From Pterois miles (lineage: Eukaryota; Chordata; Actinopteri; Perciformes; Scorpaenidae), in contig CAMQGK010000552.1 in assembly GCA_947000775.1 (NCBI GenBank), forward strand, positions 2,216,501-2,280,500: 64,000 nt of DNA, given 5' to 3'. Made by a program: the position numbers and the translations under genes. The notes below the pieces were generated by a model that saw only the letters and a list, made by a program, of their open reading frames with translations, had not been told where the DNA came from and did not search any database. Shown here piece after piece: positions 12,973 through 22,660 of this stretch. The number at the start of each line of letters is the position of its first letter. The first letter of the stretch is position 1.

Positions 12973-13181
12973 CACTCCTGATCAAAATCTTAAGACCAGT
13001 TAAAAAATTGCAAGAATTTACGTTTTGCACTGTTGTATCTTAAGAAGGTTCTAAGTAGAGTTTCAAAATGCAAAAAGAAGAAATGAGAGCAAGAGACTAA
13101 ATGTTTTGAGCAGGTAATTTATTGAAAAGAACAATTTAACTACAATAGGCTGTTCATCAGCTGATCAAAAGTTTAAGACCA
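12973..13181 (+). repeat. Tc1 left inverted repeat (IR/DR)
   Basis: A 209-bp terminal repeat with an outer transposase-binding-like motif at 12977-12999 and an inner variant at 13161-13182. It pairs with the reverse complement of 14314-14522. Confidence 0.95.
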
Positions 13182-13229
13182 TAGCTCAAAAAAAACCCTA
13201 AAACAGAAATTAAAGTCTCAAAAACAGAC

Positions 13230-14230
13230 TCAGTAATGAGTAGCTCCACCATTATTGTTGATCACTTCAAAAATTCGTGTTGGCATGCTTGATGCGAGTG
13301 TTTCCAAAAGGCTTGTAGGAATGTTGCTCCAAGTGGTGAAGATGGCTTCACGAAGGGCATCCACTGTCTGGAACTGATGTCCATTTTTGTAAACTTCCCT
13401 TGCCATCCATCCCCAAATGTTCTCAATTGGATTTAGATCAGGGGAACATGAAGGATGATCCAAAAGAGTGATGTTATTCTCCTGAAAAAAATCCTTTGTC
13501 AGACGGGCATTGTGAATTGCAGCATTGTCCTGCTGAAAAACCCAGTCATCACCACACAGACGAGGGCCCTCAGTCATGAGGGATACCCGCTGCAACATCT
13601 CCACGTAGCCAGCTGCTGTTTGACGCCCCTGCACAACCTGGAGCTCCATTGTTCCATTGAAGGAAAAAGCACCCCAGATCATGATGGCGCCCCCTCCGCT
13701 GTGCCGTGTTGAAAAAATCTCAGGTGGCATCTCCTTGTCATGCCAGTAGCGTTGGAAGCCATCAGGACCATCAAGGTTAAATTTTTTCTCATCAGAGAAT
13801 AAAACTTTCTTCCAACTTTGAACGTCCATGTTTGGTGCTCCCTTGCAAAGGCCAAACGGGCAATTTTGTGGCGTTGAAGGAGACGTGGCCTTTGAAGACG
13901 TTTTTTGTTTTTGAAGCCGTTCCTTTGCAGATGCCGTCTGATGGTTACTGGGCTGCAGTCAGCACCAGTAATGGCCTTAATTTGGGATGAGGATCCTCCC
14001 GTGTCTTGACGGACAGCCATTCGGATCCTCCGGCTCAGTGCCGGTGAGATTTTTTTGGGTCTACCACTTGATTTTTTTGTTCCATAAACCTCAGGATCTT
14101 TTAAGAAATGCAAAATGACTGTCTTACTGCGTCCAACCTCAGCAGCGATGGCACGCTGTGAGAGGCCTTGTCTATGCAGCTCAACAATCCTGCCACGTTC
14201 GAAGGCAGTGAGTTTTTTTGCTTTTCCCAT
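13230..14230 (-). pseudogene. Tc1-family transposase, broken by one frameshift
   Basis: Cut-and-paste transposase, acting in the nucleus on its own ends. The first frame (ATG at 14230) has a paired-like helix-turn-helix (residues about 6-50), a GRPKK AT-hook-like motif (56-60) and a second helix-turn-helix (about 65-110), ending in sense near AREHQTW (129-135). The second frame, open from 13829 to 13230, holds the catalytic core: FSDEKKF (first Asp, residue 13 of that frame), QQDNAAIH (second Asp, 101) and SPDLNPIENIW (Glu, 136). The second Asp and the Glu are separated by 34 residues, hence DD34E. The frames meet near 13820-13835. Combined length is about 333 residues, near the family norm. 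All catalytic residues survive, so the lesion is recent. Inactive as it stands. Confidence 0.95.
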
Positions 14231-14313
14231 CAAGAGGTCTTGACAGTGTGATTACTTGACAGAAAATGACATGGAATCCAAATTTTTGCACAGATTTGAG
14301 CTTTTAAAGGATG

Positions 14314-14522
14314 TGGTCTTAAACTTTTGATCAGCTGATGAACAGCCTATTTCAATTAAATTGTTCTTTTCAATAAATTACCTGCTCAAAACATTTGGTC
14401 TCTTGTTCTCATTTCTTCTTTTTGCATTTTGAAACTCTACTTAGAACCTTCTTAAGATACAACAGTGCAAAATGCAAATTCTTGCAATTGTTTAACTGGT
14501 CTTAAGATTTTGATCAGGAGTG
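14314..14522 (-). repeat. Tc1 right inverted repeat (IR/DR)
   Basis: Reverse complement of the left repeat with about 96% identity by eye. The differences cluster near positions 33-51 and near the poly-purine patch about 170 bp from the end. Confidence 0.95.
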
Positions 14523-14765
14523 TATATCCAAAGACAAGACAGCATTAGAGTAACTCGGAGCATGGTGAATGGCAACTGTAAAATACCACATTGTAGAACT
14601 ACATTTGGAAAGTCAGCTTTCTCCATAAAGGGCTGTCAACTCTGGAGCACATTACCAACCGAAATCAAATTAATTTCAGATATAAAAGCCATCATAACAG
14701 AGGTTAAGTGTTGGCTAAAAGCAAACCAGCGCCATAGCCATGTTTTGCTAATTTTACTGTAAATT
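14523..14765 (+). pseudogene. LINE ORF2 C-terminal tail after the Tc1 insertion
   Basis: The open segment gives TRSMVNGNCKIPHCRTTFGK, then SAFSIKGCQLWSTLPTEIKL. This is the conserved C-terminal block of fish L2-type proteins (basic, CRT, then W-LP). It continues the segment that ends at 12972, showing that the Tc1 landed in the last quarter of the LINE gene. Confidence 0.75.
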
Positions 14766-14975
14766 ACCAAGGTGTATTGGTGTATGTGTGTTAATGTATT
14801 GTGGGAGGCTATGTATGATGTGTATTTTATTGTAGTTTCATATTTGCAGTTTATTGTGGTTTGTCATGTAGATAGCTGTATATTTTAATTATTCTCTACA
14901 TGTAAAAGCCCAACTAGGGACACGAGTTGAAAATTAGCAATAGCTATAAACTCTCTGTGCCTCTCTCGCAGGTGC

Positions 14976-15204
14976 TTTTGTCATTAGTAGGAAAATGAAA
15001 GAAAGCATAATTTAAAAACACTCATCTTTGAGCTTCAGTGAAACACGTCCAGATATTGTTTCAGTTGCTGTTAATTCGAAATTAAAGACGGAGTGCGAAT
15101 GTTGTTAAAAGTTAAGATTTGAGCCTTGCGACTACCCACATGTCATTTTGTATTGAAGTGACGCTCTGTAAGACAGTGGACCCTGTGATACATGATCGCT
15201 AATG
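14976..15204. other. non-coding, nothing recognised
   Basis: Short unique stretch between the LINE 3' end and the next hAT MITE. Confidence 0.4.
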
Positions 15205-15897
15205 CACTGGTCCCCAACCTGGGGATCCTGACCCTCCTTGGGGTCACCAAAGCTTCACAGGGGTCACAAGCCCTTTTTCATTTTAAGGGGTGTAAGACTT
15301 TTTTTTTTTTTTTTTTTTTTTTTACCAAAAGATATACGGTTGGCTTATATCTCAGGATTTCATTCAAAACTAAATGAAAGTATTTAAAGTTGGAATTATT
15401 ATTCAAGATACAGACTCCATAGCTGCATTATCTTATTGGGAAAAAAAAACCCTCACGGGATAAGAGACTGATCACTATACATTAGAATAGTCTGCTGTTA
15501 AAACAACCAGTGAGCTAATAAAACAATGATGAAGCATCAGGGAGAAAATAACACTGAATTTGTCAATGAAAAAGGAGCCTATTAAATAGGCCTATTTCTG
15601 ATTGTTAAAAATAAAAATGCATCATTATACATTATTTTAGTTCCTAAAATAACAGGAAACCTCATCTCTTATGTATCAGTCACAGGAAATAACCTGATAT
15701 ATTTTTACATTAAATTCCTGCAGTTATTGTGTTCACTATATGGGTTAATTGTACAGTTTATCAGTTGTTCTGTACTGTTATTGTTATCTATTGAATATAA
15801 TATGAAATATCCAAAAAACATGTCACTTTGTCAGTGGTCATCAGTTTACTCTATGATAGTAAAGTGATCCCTTAAGGAAAAGGGTTGGGAACCACCG
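15205..15897. repeat. hAT-type MITE (Charlie-like ends), 693 bp
   Basis: The left end reads CACTGGTCCCCAACC and the right end is CGGTGGTTCCCAACC on the opposite strand. The flanks CGCTAATG (15197-15204) and CTTTAATG (15898-15905) match at 6 of 8 positions, consistent with an aged 8-bp hAT duplication. The interior is non-coding with a T-run at 15299-15323. The Charlie likeness rests on the GGTTCCCAACC-type end. Confidence 0.75.
15299..15323. repeat. T homopolymer
   Basis: Twenty-five T in a row inside the MITE. Confidence 0.95.
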
Positions 15898-15905
15898 CTT
15901 TAATG

Positions 15906-17058
15906 AAACACATGGAGGCATCTGTGTTTTATAGAGAAATGAACTCAGTATAACATCATGGCATCTGAAGAGCTCAAAAAAATGAGAAAAATGCAAAGAG
16001 AGCTAATAGATTTACCCAGCAGCATGTAATTCGTTGCATTGCCGTCCCTGCCCCTCCCAGCACACCCAGCGAGCTCCCATCTCCATTCTCAAACTCCTGT
16101 CTATCGCAGTGCTCACTTGTGTATCAAGGTAATGAATTCATAATCTCTCTCGAGCTCTTTGTAGATCTCTATCGTGGTGGGAGATAAGAGGGAGCATCGT
16201 TGCACTCTAATAGCCGTCAGTCTGCCTGTGTTTCTGCCTGCTGTGTGTATGTGTTTGTGTGTGTAGAGTGCATGTGTGTTGAGTAAATTACCCATCAACA
16301 CAAACCCCAGCACGCTATCCTCCATTTTGGCTTGCAGGGAGAAAAAGGATTGTAGCCCAGAGCACAGTCACTTATCAGCTAACTGTTGAGGCTTCATGTC
16401 CACTGCTCTTCTCTCTGAGACGGGTGAGCGCTGAGCGCTGGTCCACTTTCTCTCTTTCTTCCAGTGTCTCGTCAGACGCCACGTAGCACTTTCTAACTTA
16501 GCTCACAAACACTCAACTAAAGGGACAGTAAATATCTGAGAGGGTGATGCATAGTAACTAAACTTACGACTTGGGGTTGCTCTTGAGGCGGCGTGCGCAC
16601 ATTTTTAATTGTGTTTTTTCGGTGGGGTGATGAAATGTCCTCCATTTGAGCATGAGCTGGCAGTAAGTGGGCTGTCGCCTCCAGGGACAGAGTGAGCAAT
16701 GGCCCGCTGCTATCGGAGGTGATTGTGCCTCAACCCCGAGGGGTGACAGATGAACAGAGGGGAACAGGGAGACAATAAGGAGAAGAAGTCTCCCATGGAG
16801 TTAAAAACAGGACACGGGCCAGAAAGAATCGTTAGTATGCACCTAAATCTGCACAAGCTAAACTTTGGCAGTGCTGACAAGTTTGTAACGCTTCACTCTT
16901 TTGTTGGCTTTTCTATAAAGTTTTCTAAATAGATACACAGTGTTGAATAAAGAACCTTTTTCTTAACATTACAGTTGCAAGCCATTTTATGGTGGCATGA
17001 ATCTTTTTGATGATATGTGTGGTATATTAAAAGTAAATTCTGTATGTTTTAGGCCTTT
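15906..17058. other. non-coding, nothing recognised
   Basis: No exon-like or repeat structure stands out. A GT-rich patch at 16228-16280 gives short spurious open frames. Confidence 0.45.
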
Positions 17059-17062
17059 TTAA

Positions 17063-17770
17063 AGGTGCAATGTGCAGGATTTGGTGGCAGCAGTGACCAA
17101 CTTCCTGCTTCTCCCGTGTGCCAAGTGGGTGGTGGTCAACATGAAAACATGAAGACTTGAAAACTTGAATGGCCCTATTTAGAGCCAGTGTTTGGTAGGG
17201 TTGTAAGAAAATATTGAATATCACGATGTTATATTTTGTGATACTGTATCAATACTGAAAACCACAGTATTGATTTTTAATTAATACCAGTTTACATACA
17301 AAGTTTGACCAAGTCAATACTTTCATTTGTAAAGAGATTAAAACTCTGTGTATGTGCCATCTCAAAGTAGTGCTGTGATGTTGGATAATACGGTGACTGT
17401 GATGAAGGCAAATGCAGATCCCCCCAGTTTTCCTAAGATTTGATTTTTAAAAAATGCAATATATCACCTTGACTAAGGTATTGCAATATATTGAATCATT
17501 CCCCCAGTATCATGATATTTATCGTATCGCCAGATTCTTGCCAATAATGCCCTAGTGTTTGGTTTGTCTGTCCTGGGCTACTGTAGAAACATGGAGCCTA
17601 GGAGGCTACGTGAAGAGGACCCACTATGTATGTAGATATACAGAAAACGGCTCATTCTAAGGCAACGAAAACAGCACAATTCTTAGTTTCAGGTTATTAT
17701 ACACTAAAGAGAAACATTAATATGATATTCCATTTCTGCCAATGGATCCTAAATGCTACATACTGTTCCT
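17063..17770. repeat. TTAA-flanked MITE carrying a nested hAT MITE
   Basis: Same family as 782-1118: the left end is AGGTGCAATGTGCAGGATTT and the right end reads AGGAACAGTATGTAGCATTT on the other strand. TTAA lies at 17059-17062 and 17771-17774. It is interrupted at 17196-17554 by a hAT MITE. Without that insert the element is about 340 bp, the size of the other copy. Confidence 0.85.
17196..17554. repeat. nested hAT MITE with perfect 8-bp duplication
   Basis: A 359-bp element beginning TAGGGTTGTAAGAAAATATT and ending ...TTGCCAATAATGCCCTA is flanked on both sides by GTGTTTGG (17188-17195 and 17555-17562). An exact 8-bp duplication is the hAT hallmark. Its interior (alternating TATT/ATCACGAT motifs) is shared with the relics at 6400, 44327 and 46400-46477. 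Confidence 0.92.
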
Positions 17771-17774
17771 TTAA

Positions 17775-19159
17775 GGGCGAAAGCAAAAACTAATGTTTTT
17801 CTGATAGTATGGCTATTGTACTGTTAAAGAAATTATGACCACCCTTTGGGCGAGGTTATTATTTGCTAAGCATAATTTTTTTTAATATAAGGTTTTAATA
17901 TAAGATCACACCCCAATACTAGTGGAACTATATTCTGAATAAGTTATAATCTGTGTATGTATTTCATAAGAACTATAGATGTATTCAAAATTATATTGCA
18001 ATCTGCAAACTTTTCTGTCTGTGGATATCCATATCATGTTAATGTTGAGTTTCATGACCCCACGTCCTGTAAAATCAGGTAAAATATCTATATTGTGTAC
18101 ATAATGTAGAAGTAGTTCTGTATTATTTGAGAAGTATTTTTCTCCCCTGAAATGTCTTGTCCAGCATGCTGGTGTTTTCTGTTGGAGAACAGTGATAAGC
18201 AGACATTGTGGCGAGGATCACCTTCAATCGGAGATGTAACAGCTGACAGAAGGAGGCCAGTAGTTTCAACAAGGTTCACTGGTCGTTTGGAGCGTCTTCG
18301 CACAGTACATGCTGTTACACGATTCGGTAACAAGATGCAAACGATTAAGCTCTTTCCCACGAGCACTCACCACATCTTCCGCTCGCTGAATTTACATGGC
18401 ATTTATGAACACTCACAAGGAAAACAAAAAGTGGAGAGGGAGAGGGAGAGCCAGGGAAGAGAGCTCCTAGTGTGGAGGAGTCTCATTATTCTGTTATGGA
18501 TTGCACATGTCAGGCGGTAAGTGCTCTTTTTATCCTTCTAAAGCACTAGCCTCGGCCACTGAGCGCATTTCCCTACCGGAGTGAAATTTACCATGTTAAG
18601 GCTCACGCCACCAGGGGAATGGTGGCGAGAGCTCTGGGTTGCCGCTAAGATTTACCGGCCTGATTAAATAAGGGACTGTAGTGTGAATAAGAGGCCAAGG
18701 GAGAAATCTGCGTAACATAAACGCATGATTTTTACTCACTAGTTAAATTGATTAGACCCCCCCTTGCACCCCTTTACACCTCTTTATGGTGTGGTACATG
18801 TCACGCTGGGTTTTAAACAAAGAGCAGAGAGAGGGCAGTGGAGGATTGCTTGTGGTCCAGGATGGCTTTCTGCCAACACACAGCTAAGATGGGTTTTTTT
18901 AAAAGGGCCTGTTCCCATCCATTACAGCCTGCATACCTTGAAAAGTTCACACAAAATATATCGCTACTGTCCTTCCAAATGGGCAGAAGAGGCCTTTCAT
19001 TTGATGCACTGTGCCTCACAAATTGTAGCCCCATTCCAAAGACTGACAAATTCAGTCATATTTCCTTCAATTTCCCATCATAGACCCTGGTACTTAGTGC
19101 TTCACGAAGGTGATTTGACATAGACAGGGACCAGCATTTTTCAGCTGAGCAATTGTGTG
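17775..19159. other. non-coding stretch with a weak splice-donor candidate
   Basis: An open frame at 18152-18520 (+, 122 codons) ends exactly at a donor-like GGCG/GTAAGTGC at 18517, but it has no recognisable domain, a purine-rich tail and an overlapping antisense frame. I do not call it a gene. Confidence 0.35.
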
Positions 19160-19650
19160 TGGGCTAATAGGGATGGGAGCAAAAACTGATTGTATCACAT
19201 TATTTTGGTGGCAATATTGTATTGCTGTACGGACGTCAAGTCGTGACCTTTTATAATATAAACTAAGCTCTCAACAATCCGAGGGCTGCTATTCTGTCTT
19301 TCAGCAGTTGTAGCAGTCTTGAAGCTAGAGTGAAGATACCGGTGCCATTAAACTAGAAAACCTGTGGAATCAATTGGTACCAAGCATGTCACGTTAGCTT
19401 CTCAGGAAGGATGCTAAATAATGCTCCAAAGTTGCACTAAATTATGGCAGGGCAAAATTGGTATGGGCTCTCTTGACCTCTGACCTCAGGGTTTGTGAGT
19501 GAACACTCCGAGATGAACAGAGTGAAAACTGTATGTTATTAGATAAAACAGATGTTGACAAACTGCAGAATTTGCAGTTGAAAAAAAGGTAATAAATTGC
19601 AAAATATTGCAAAAAAATGTTTAAAATTCGTATTGTGACTTGAGTATCAT
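19160..19650 (-). repeat. hAT-type dispersed repeat, inverted copy
   Basis: The part 19300-19500 carries, in reverse orientation, the order of motifs seen in the + copies at 22400-22640, 58480-58760 and 62800-63330: 'gcatggcatgctag'-like text, GGTACCAA, 'gaggtcagaggtcaa', 'gctttaaaactgag' relatives. The ends are blurred. Superfamily is inferred from the other copies. Confidence 0.55.
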
Positions 19651-20650
19651 GATAATCATGGGGCCTCAGATGACTACCACCCTTAAGGACTAGGGTACAC
19701 ATTTTTCTTTCTGTTCAGAGGCCACAATGGCTTGAAAATCCCAGAATTAGCTAGTCACTTTCTTGCTTCTTCTGAGCCACAAGGGATTTTGGCTTAGAAT
19801 ACTATCTCAAACAAAAGTAAAGAAAACTGACCTGACCTCAGCTAAAGATGTAGTTAACATTTGTCTGCATGCTGGCTGGTAACTGACTGTGGGTCAGTGG
19901 ATGTGATGTGATGTGTCTCCAGTCTGTGTCTCGCCTCCCTGCTGGACAAAACGGACACCAGCTGTCTCTATTCAAATTCAAATTCCACCAGCCAATCAGA
20001 GTTGCCATTTCAGCTCAAAGCCAATGTGACTGGGTGTAATCATGTCCACCTCACCTCACACGCAGCAAAGTGAAGAGTGATAACTCACCAAAAGTTGTTG
20101 AAAGTCAATGTAAAATTTTCTTCTCTTGAATTTGTCATACAAGCAAGACTTCCTTTTACTGCAGTTGCTTTCTTGATTTGTTGTTGTTTTTATGTGGCAC
20201 ATTACAGCTCAAAAAGTTAATTTTTATCACTGAAATGAAAACAATTCATGCTAATTTGATTGGTTTTGAAATTTAAATGGCGACAAGGACAAATGGGACA
20301 TGTCGTGGTAGAGTGGCCACTGAAAAGTAATGAATATTCATTAAAGCTAAGTAACTTTTCCAAATTGTGATCGCGTTATAGAACAACTCCTGCTTGTTCC
20401 AGCCTTGTATTTGACCTGACATGCACTTCTCACATTGTATAAAGTGTTTGGGCTGCTCTGTGATTAGATTAGTTATGATGCAACTGGATGGATCAGGGCT
20501 ACTTGCTTAATCTACCCTAAACATTACTGTGTAGTTTATCTGGACATGTAAAGAAAAAAAATGATTCCAGCCATATGGGTTCATTTAAACACATGCAGAT
20601 TTGCACTGAGTAGCCACATTTTGCACCTTGTTGCATCTCAGTGATCAAGG
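19651..20650. other. non-coding, nothing recognised
   Basis: Unique AT-rich sequence; no exon-like or repeat structure seen. Confidence 0.45.
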
Positions 20651-20819
20651 CAGGGTCGGCTTAAGGCATAGGCCATATAGGCACATGGGCACAAATGAAC
20701 AAATACATAAAGGAGGCAACGATACTAGGGATTGTGTATTTATATTATAATAAATACAGTTATAAAATGATCAAATTTGAATTTCACCAAGGGCACCAAA
20801 AGGGTTAGAGCCGGCCCTG
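20651..20819. repeat. small MITE, 169 bp
   Basis: The ends CAGGGTCGGCTTAAGGC and (opposite strand) CAGGGCCGGCTCTAACC form an imperfect inverted repeat. The flanks GATCAAGG and GCTCTAGG match in five of eight positions. A CAGGG terminus and 8-bp flank suggest hAT. No coding. Confidence 0.65.
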
Positions 20820-21179
20820 GCTCTAGGTACATCATTCTTATATTTTTAACATGTTCTGTATCATATCAGTGAACACGGCCCGAGAAGTTGAATCTGTTGC
20901 ACCGAATGCATCATTAGATCATAATTACATTAAAAATGATCTTTCTAAAATCGCTCCTTTGCATGGGATTTGATAATAGAACATCAGAAATGATTTGATT
21001 GAATTGATTTTGTATTGCAAATCAGGTTCTTGTTGAAAACTTTAGGCGAGCACTGTAAAACAAAAAAAAAAAACATTTCTCCTTTAAGTGCTTTATGTGT
21101 CTCTATATTTGTCTTCTCCTCATTCTGCCATCGCGGCACAGATTTATGAACAGAAAAGACCAACCACAGTAACTCGTTT
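20820..21179. other. non-coding, nothing recognised
   Basis: AT-rich sequence with an A-run at 21061-21073, leading into the CpG-rich stretch. Confidence 0.4.
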
Positions 21180-21560
21180 TGGACCCGTTGTGTGTGCTAT
21201 GATTTCCGACTAAACGTGCTTGAACGCACCAAGCGGTGGGATTTACGATTCAGGAGAGGTGAAGCGCCGAGGTTTATGAGGTGGCATTGAACGCAGCACA
21301 AGGCTCCGTAGTATTTTTTTTTCACTGCGATAGAGGGGAGGGAGAAGTGGGGTATTTGACTCCTGTCTCCCCACCCCCAGTCAGTACGAGGTGGATTTAG
21401 GAAGAAAGGAACCAAAACCTGGGACGCGGAGATAACGACGCACACCAATAAAGAGAGATACATTTGGAGATCCGCGCGCGGCGGTGTCGCGCACGGATTA
21501 TTATTATTATTATAGGGTATTTTATTTTTCTTTCACCGAGGAGACTCCGGCTCGGATCTG
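21180..21560 (+). promoter_or_regulatory. candidate CpG-rich promoter
   Basis: CpG dinucleotides are dense here compared with nearly all other parts of the window, peaking at GATCCGCGCGCGGCGGTGTC near 21470. No TATA box is convincing; a CCAAT lies near 21445. Vertebrate CpG-rich promoters commonly lack TATA. The direction (+) is inferred from the splice donor downstream at 21797. Confidence 0.45.
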
Positions 21561-21796
21561 TTGGAATAAAGGAGTACAAACGCGCCGGGAATAATAGAAG
21601 TACTTTATACTCGCTGCCTCCGTTAACAAGTGACTGCTGAAAGTGGAATATAGCGGCTTTTTTCCCACCGTCTGACAAGTAACTGTTTTTCTGAGGGAAT
21701 ACGACCGCGCACCCACAGAGAAGACGGATTTTAAACGCTGTCCCCCGTAAACCAACTAGGGGGTAGTCTCACAAATACTTTTCTCACGCCGTTCAA
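21420..21796 (+). other. candidate first exon (5' UTR leader) ending in a strong donor
   Basis: The sequence has the look of a fish 5' leader: CpG-bearing, non-repetitive, with stops in each frame. It ends at CGTTCAA followed by GTAAGTGCC, a near-perfect donor at 21797. The start of transcription cannot be placed, so the left limit is nominal. No downstream exon can be linked with confidence; 29324-29394 is the only candidate on the same strand. The gene is not identified. Confidence 0.4.
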
Positions 21797-22309
21797 GTAA
21801 GTGCCTGCAACTTTTCCTCCTCTTAACTCTTGAAATGCTTAATATGAGCTCAGAGAGCAGGTTAAACATATTATAAAGAACATAAATGTGGTAAGAGTAG
21901 GGGGAATATACTCGCCTGTTTTACACTTTGGCATAATGCTGGACCGTTTTATCGACCCGGGTGTATTATTATTATTATTATTTTTTTGTCTGCTGGAGGA
22001 AAATTAAGCGTATATTGCTGTACTCCTTTTGTACTGATTGTGTTTTAGAGGAAACGTATTTGCCCTAATGTTTAAGTTTCTTTGCGTTTGTCATACATTT
22101 CAGATTTAGTCCTGAGCTTGTGGTTCCCTTGATAACTTTCTCACATCCAGCAACCACTCTGCTGAGATTTGGACCAAAGTGCGCACATTATTTTGCATGT
22201 TTTGTTGTTGTTGTTGTTGTTTTCAGTATCGAAACAAGCAGCTTTCAGCCCATCGGTGTGCGTGTTCCTCTAATGTGATGCAGGGTCAGCGTTCATTTCT
22301 AAGCTGTAT
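21797..22309. other. putative intron start; (TTA)n and (TTG)n tracts
   Basis: Contains (ATT)n at about 21965-21982 and (TTG)n at 22202-22222. No coding signal. Confidence 0.4.
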
Positions 22310-22660
22310 GGATGTGTGTTGGCAAGAATCTGGCGATATCATGGCGATATATTTTGATTTTTTTTTTTTAATATATTGCGATATTGTGATTATCACAACC
22401 TGGGCATGTCTGTAAAGTGGAGACTCATGGGTACCCAGAGAATCCATTTTTATTCTCGAGGTCAGAGGTCAAGGGGCAACTTTAAAAATCGCCAGGCTGT
22501 TTTTTCCTCGCCAGACTTTAGTGAACTTTAACCCATTATTAAACCTCCTTTGTGATAAGCAAGTATGCCATGGACACTTTAGGTTTTTAGTATCATGTGA
22601 TGCCAGTATCCTCACTGAAGCTTTAAAACTGAGCCCCATAGAACTTCTGGAAGATAGACT
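22310..22660 (+). repeat. hAT-type dispersed repeat, chimeric copy
   Basis: The start (TTGGCAAGAATCTGGCGATA) matches the end motif of the 17196-type family, whereas 22410-22640 matches the 58409/62795 family (GGGTACCCAGAG, GAGGTCAGAGGTCAAGGGGC, GCTTTAAAACTGAGCC). It looks like two related elements fused, or an insertion with lost ends. Confidence 0.6.

Larger units (their letters stand above)
12973..14522 (-). mobile_element. Tc1-like transposon, 1,550 bp, with long IR/DR ends
   Basis: Both ends start CACTCCTGATCAAAATCTTA and the inverted repeats extend about 209 bp (12973-13181 and 14314-14522), with only about eight differences by eye. A second copy of the end motif (CTGATCAAAAGTTTAAGACC) lies at the inner edge of each repeat, the IR/DR layout of fish Tc1 elements. 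The target TA is duplicated at 12971-12972 and 14523-14524. The single gene on the minus strand is a DD34E transposase with one frameshift. The element sits inside the LINE described above and so is younger than it. Confidence 0.97.
11278..14975 (+). mobile_element. degenerate L2/CR1-like LINE, split by a Tc1 element
   Basis: A non-LTR retrotransposon copy on the + strand occupies about 11278-12972 and resumes at 14523-14975. In order I see a hydrophobic leader ending in a 2A-like motif (11720-11825) and reverse-transcriptase blocks from about 12075 (FLDLKETFDTVNH, then GTPQGSILGPLLFS, then QLYADDAVIY). A thumb/C-terminal segment (YNQPLKIMDKKPVQWLHCHT) follows near 12820, then the C-terminal tail after the Tc1 insertion (CRTTFGKSAFSIKG, near 14595) and a 3' UTR. 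Several stops and frameshifts break the frame, and the endonuclease region is missing or unrecognisable. The L2/CR1 clade is my judgement from motif style. The 5' boundary is uncertain. Confidence 0.8.
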
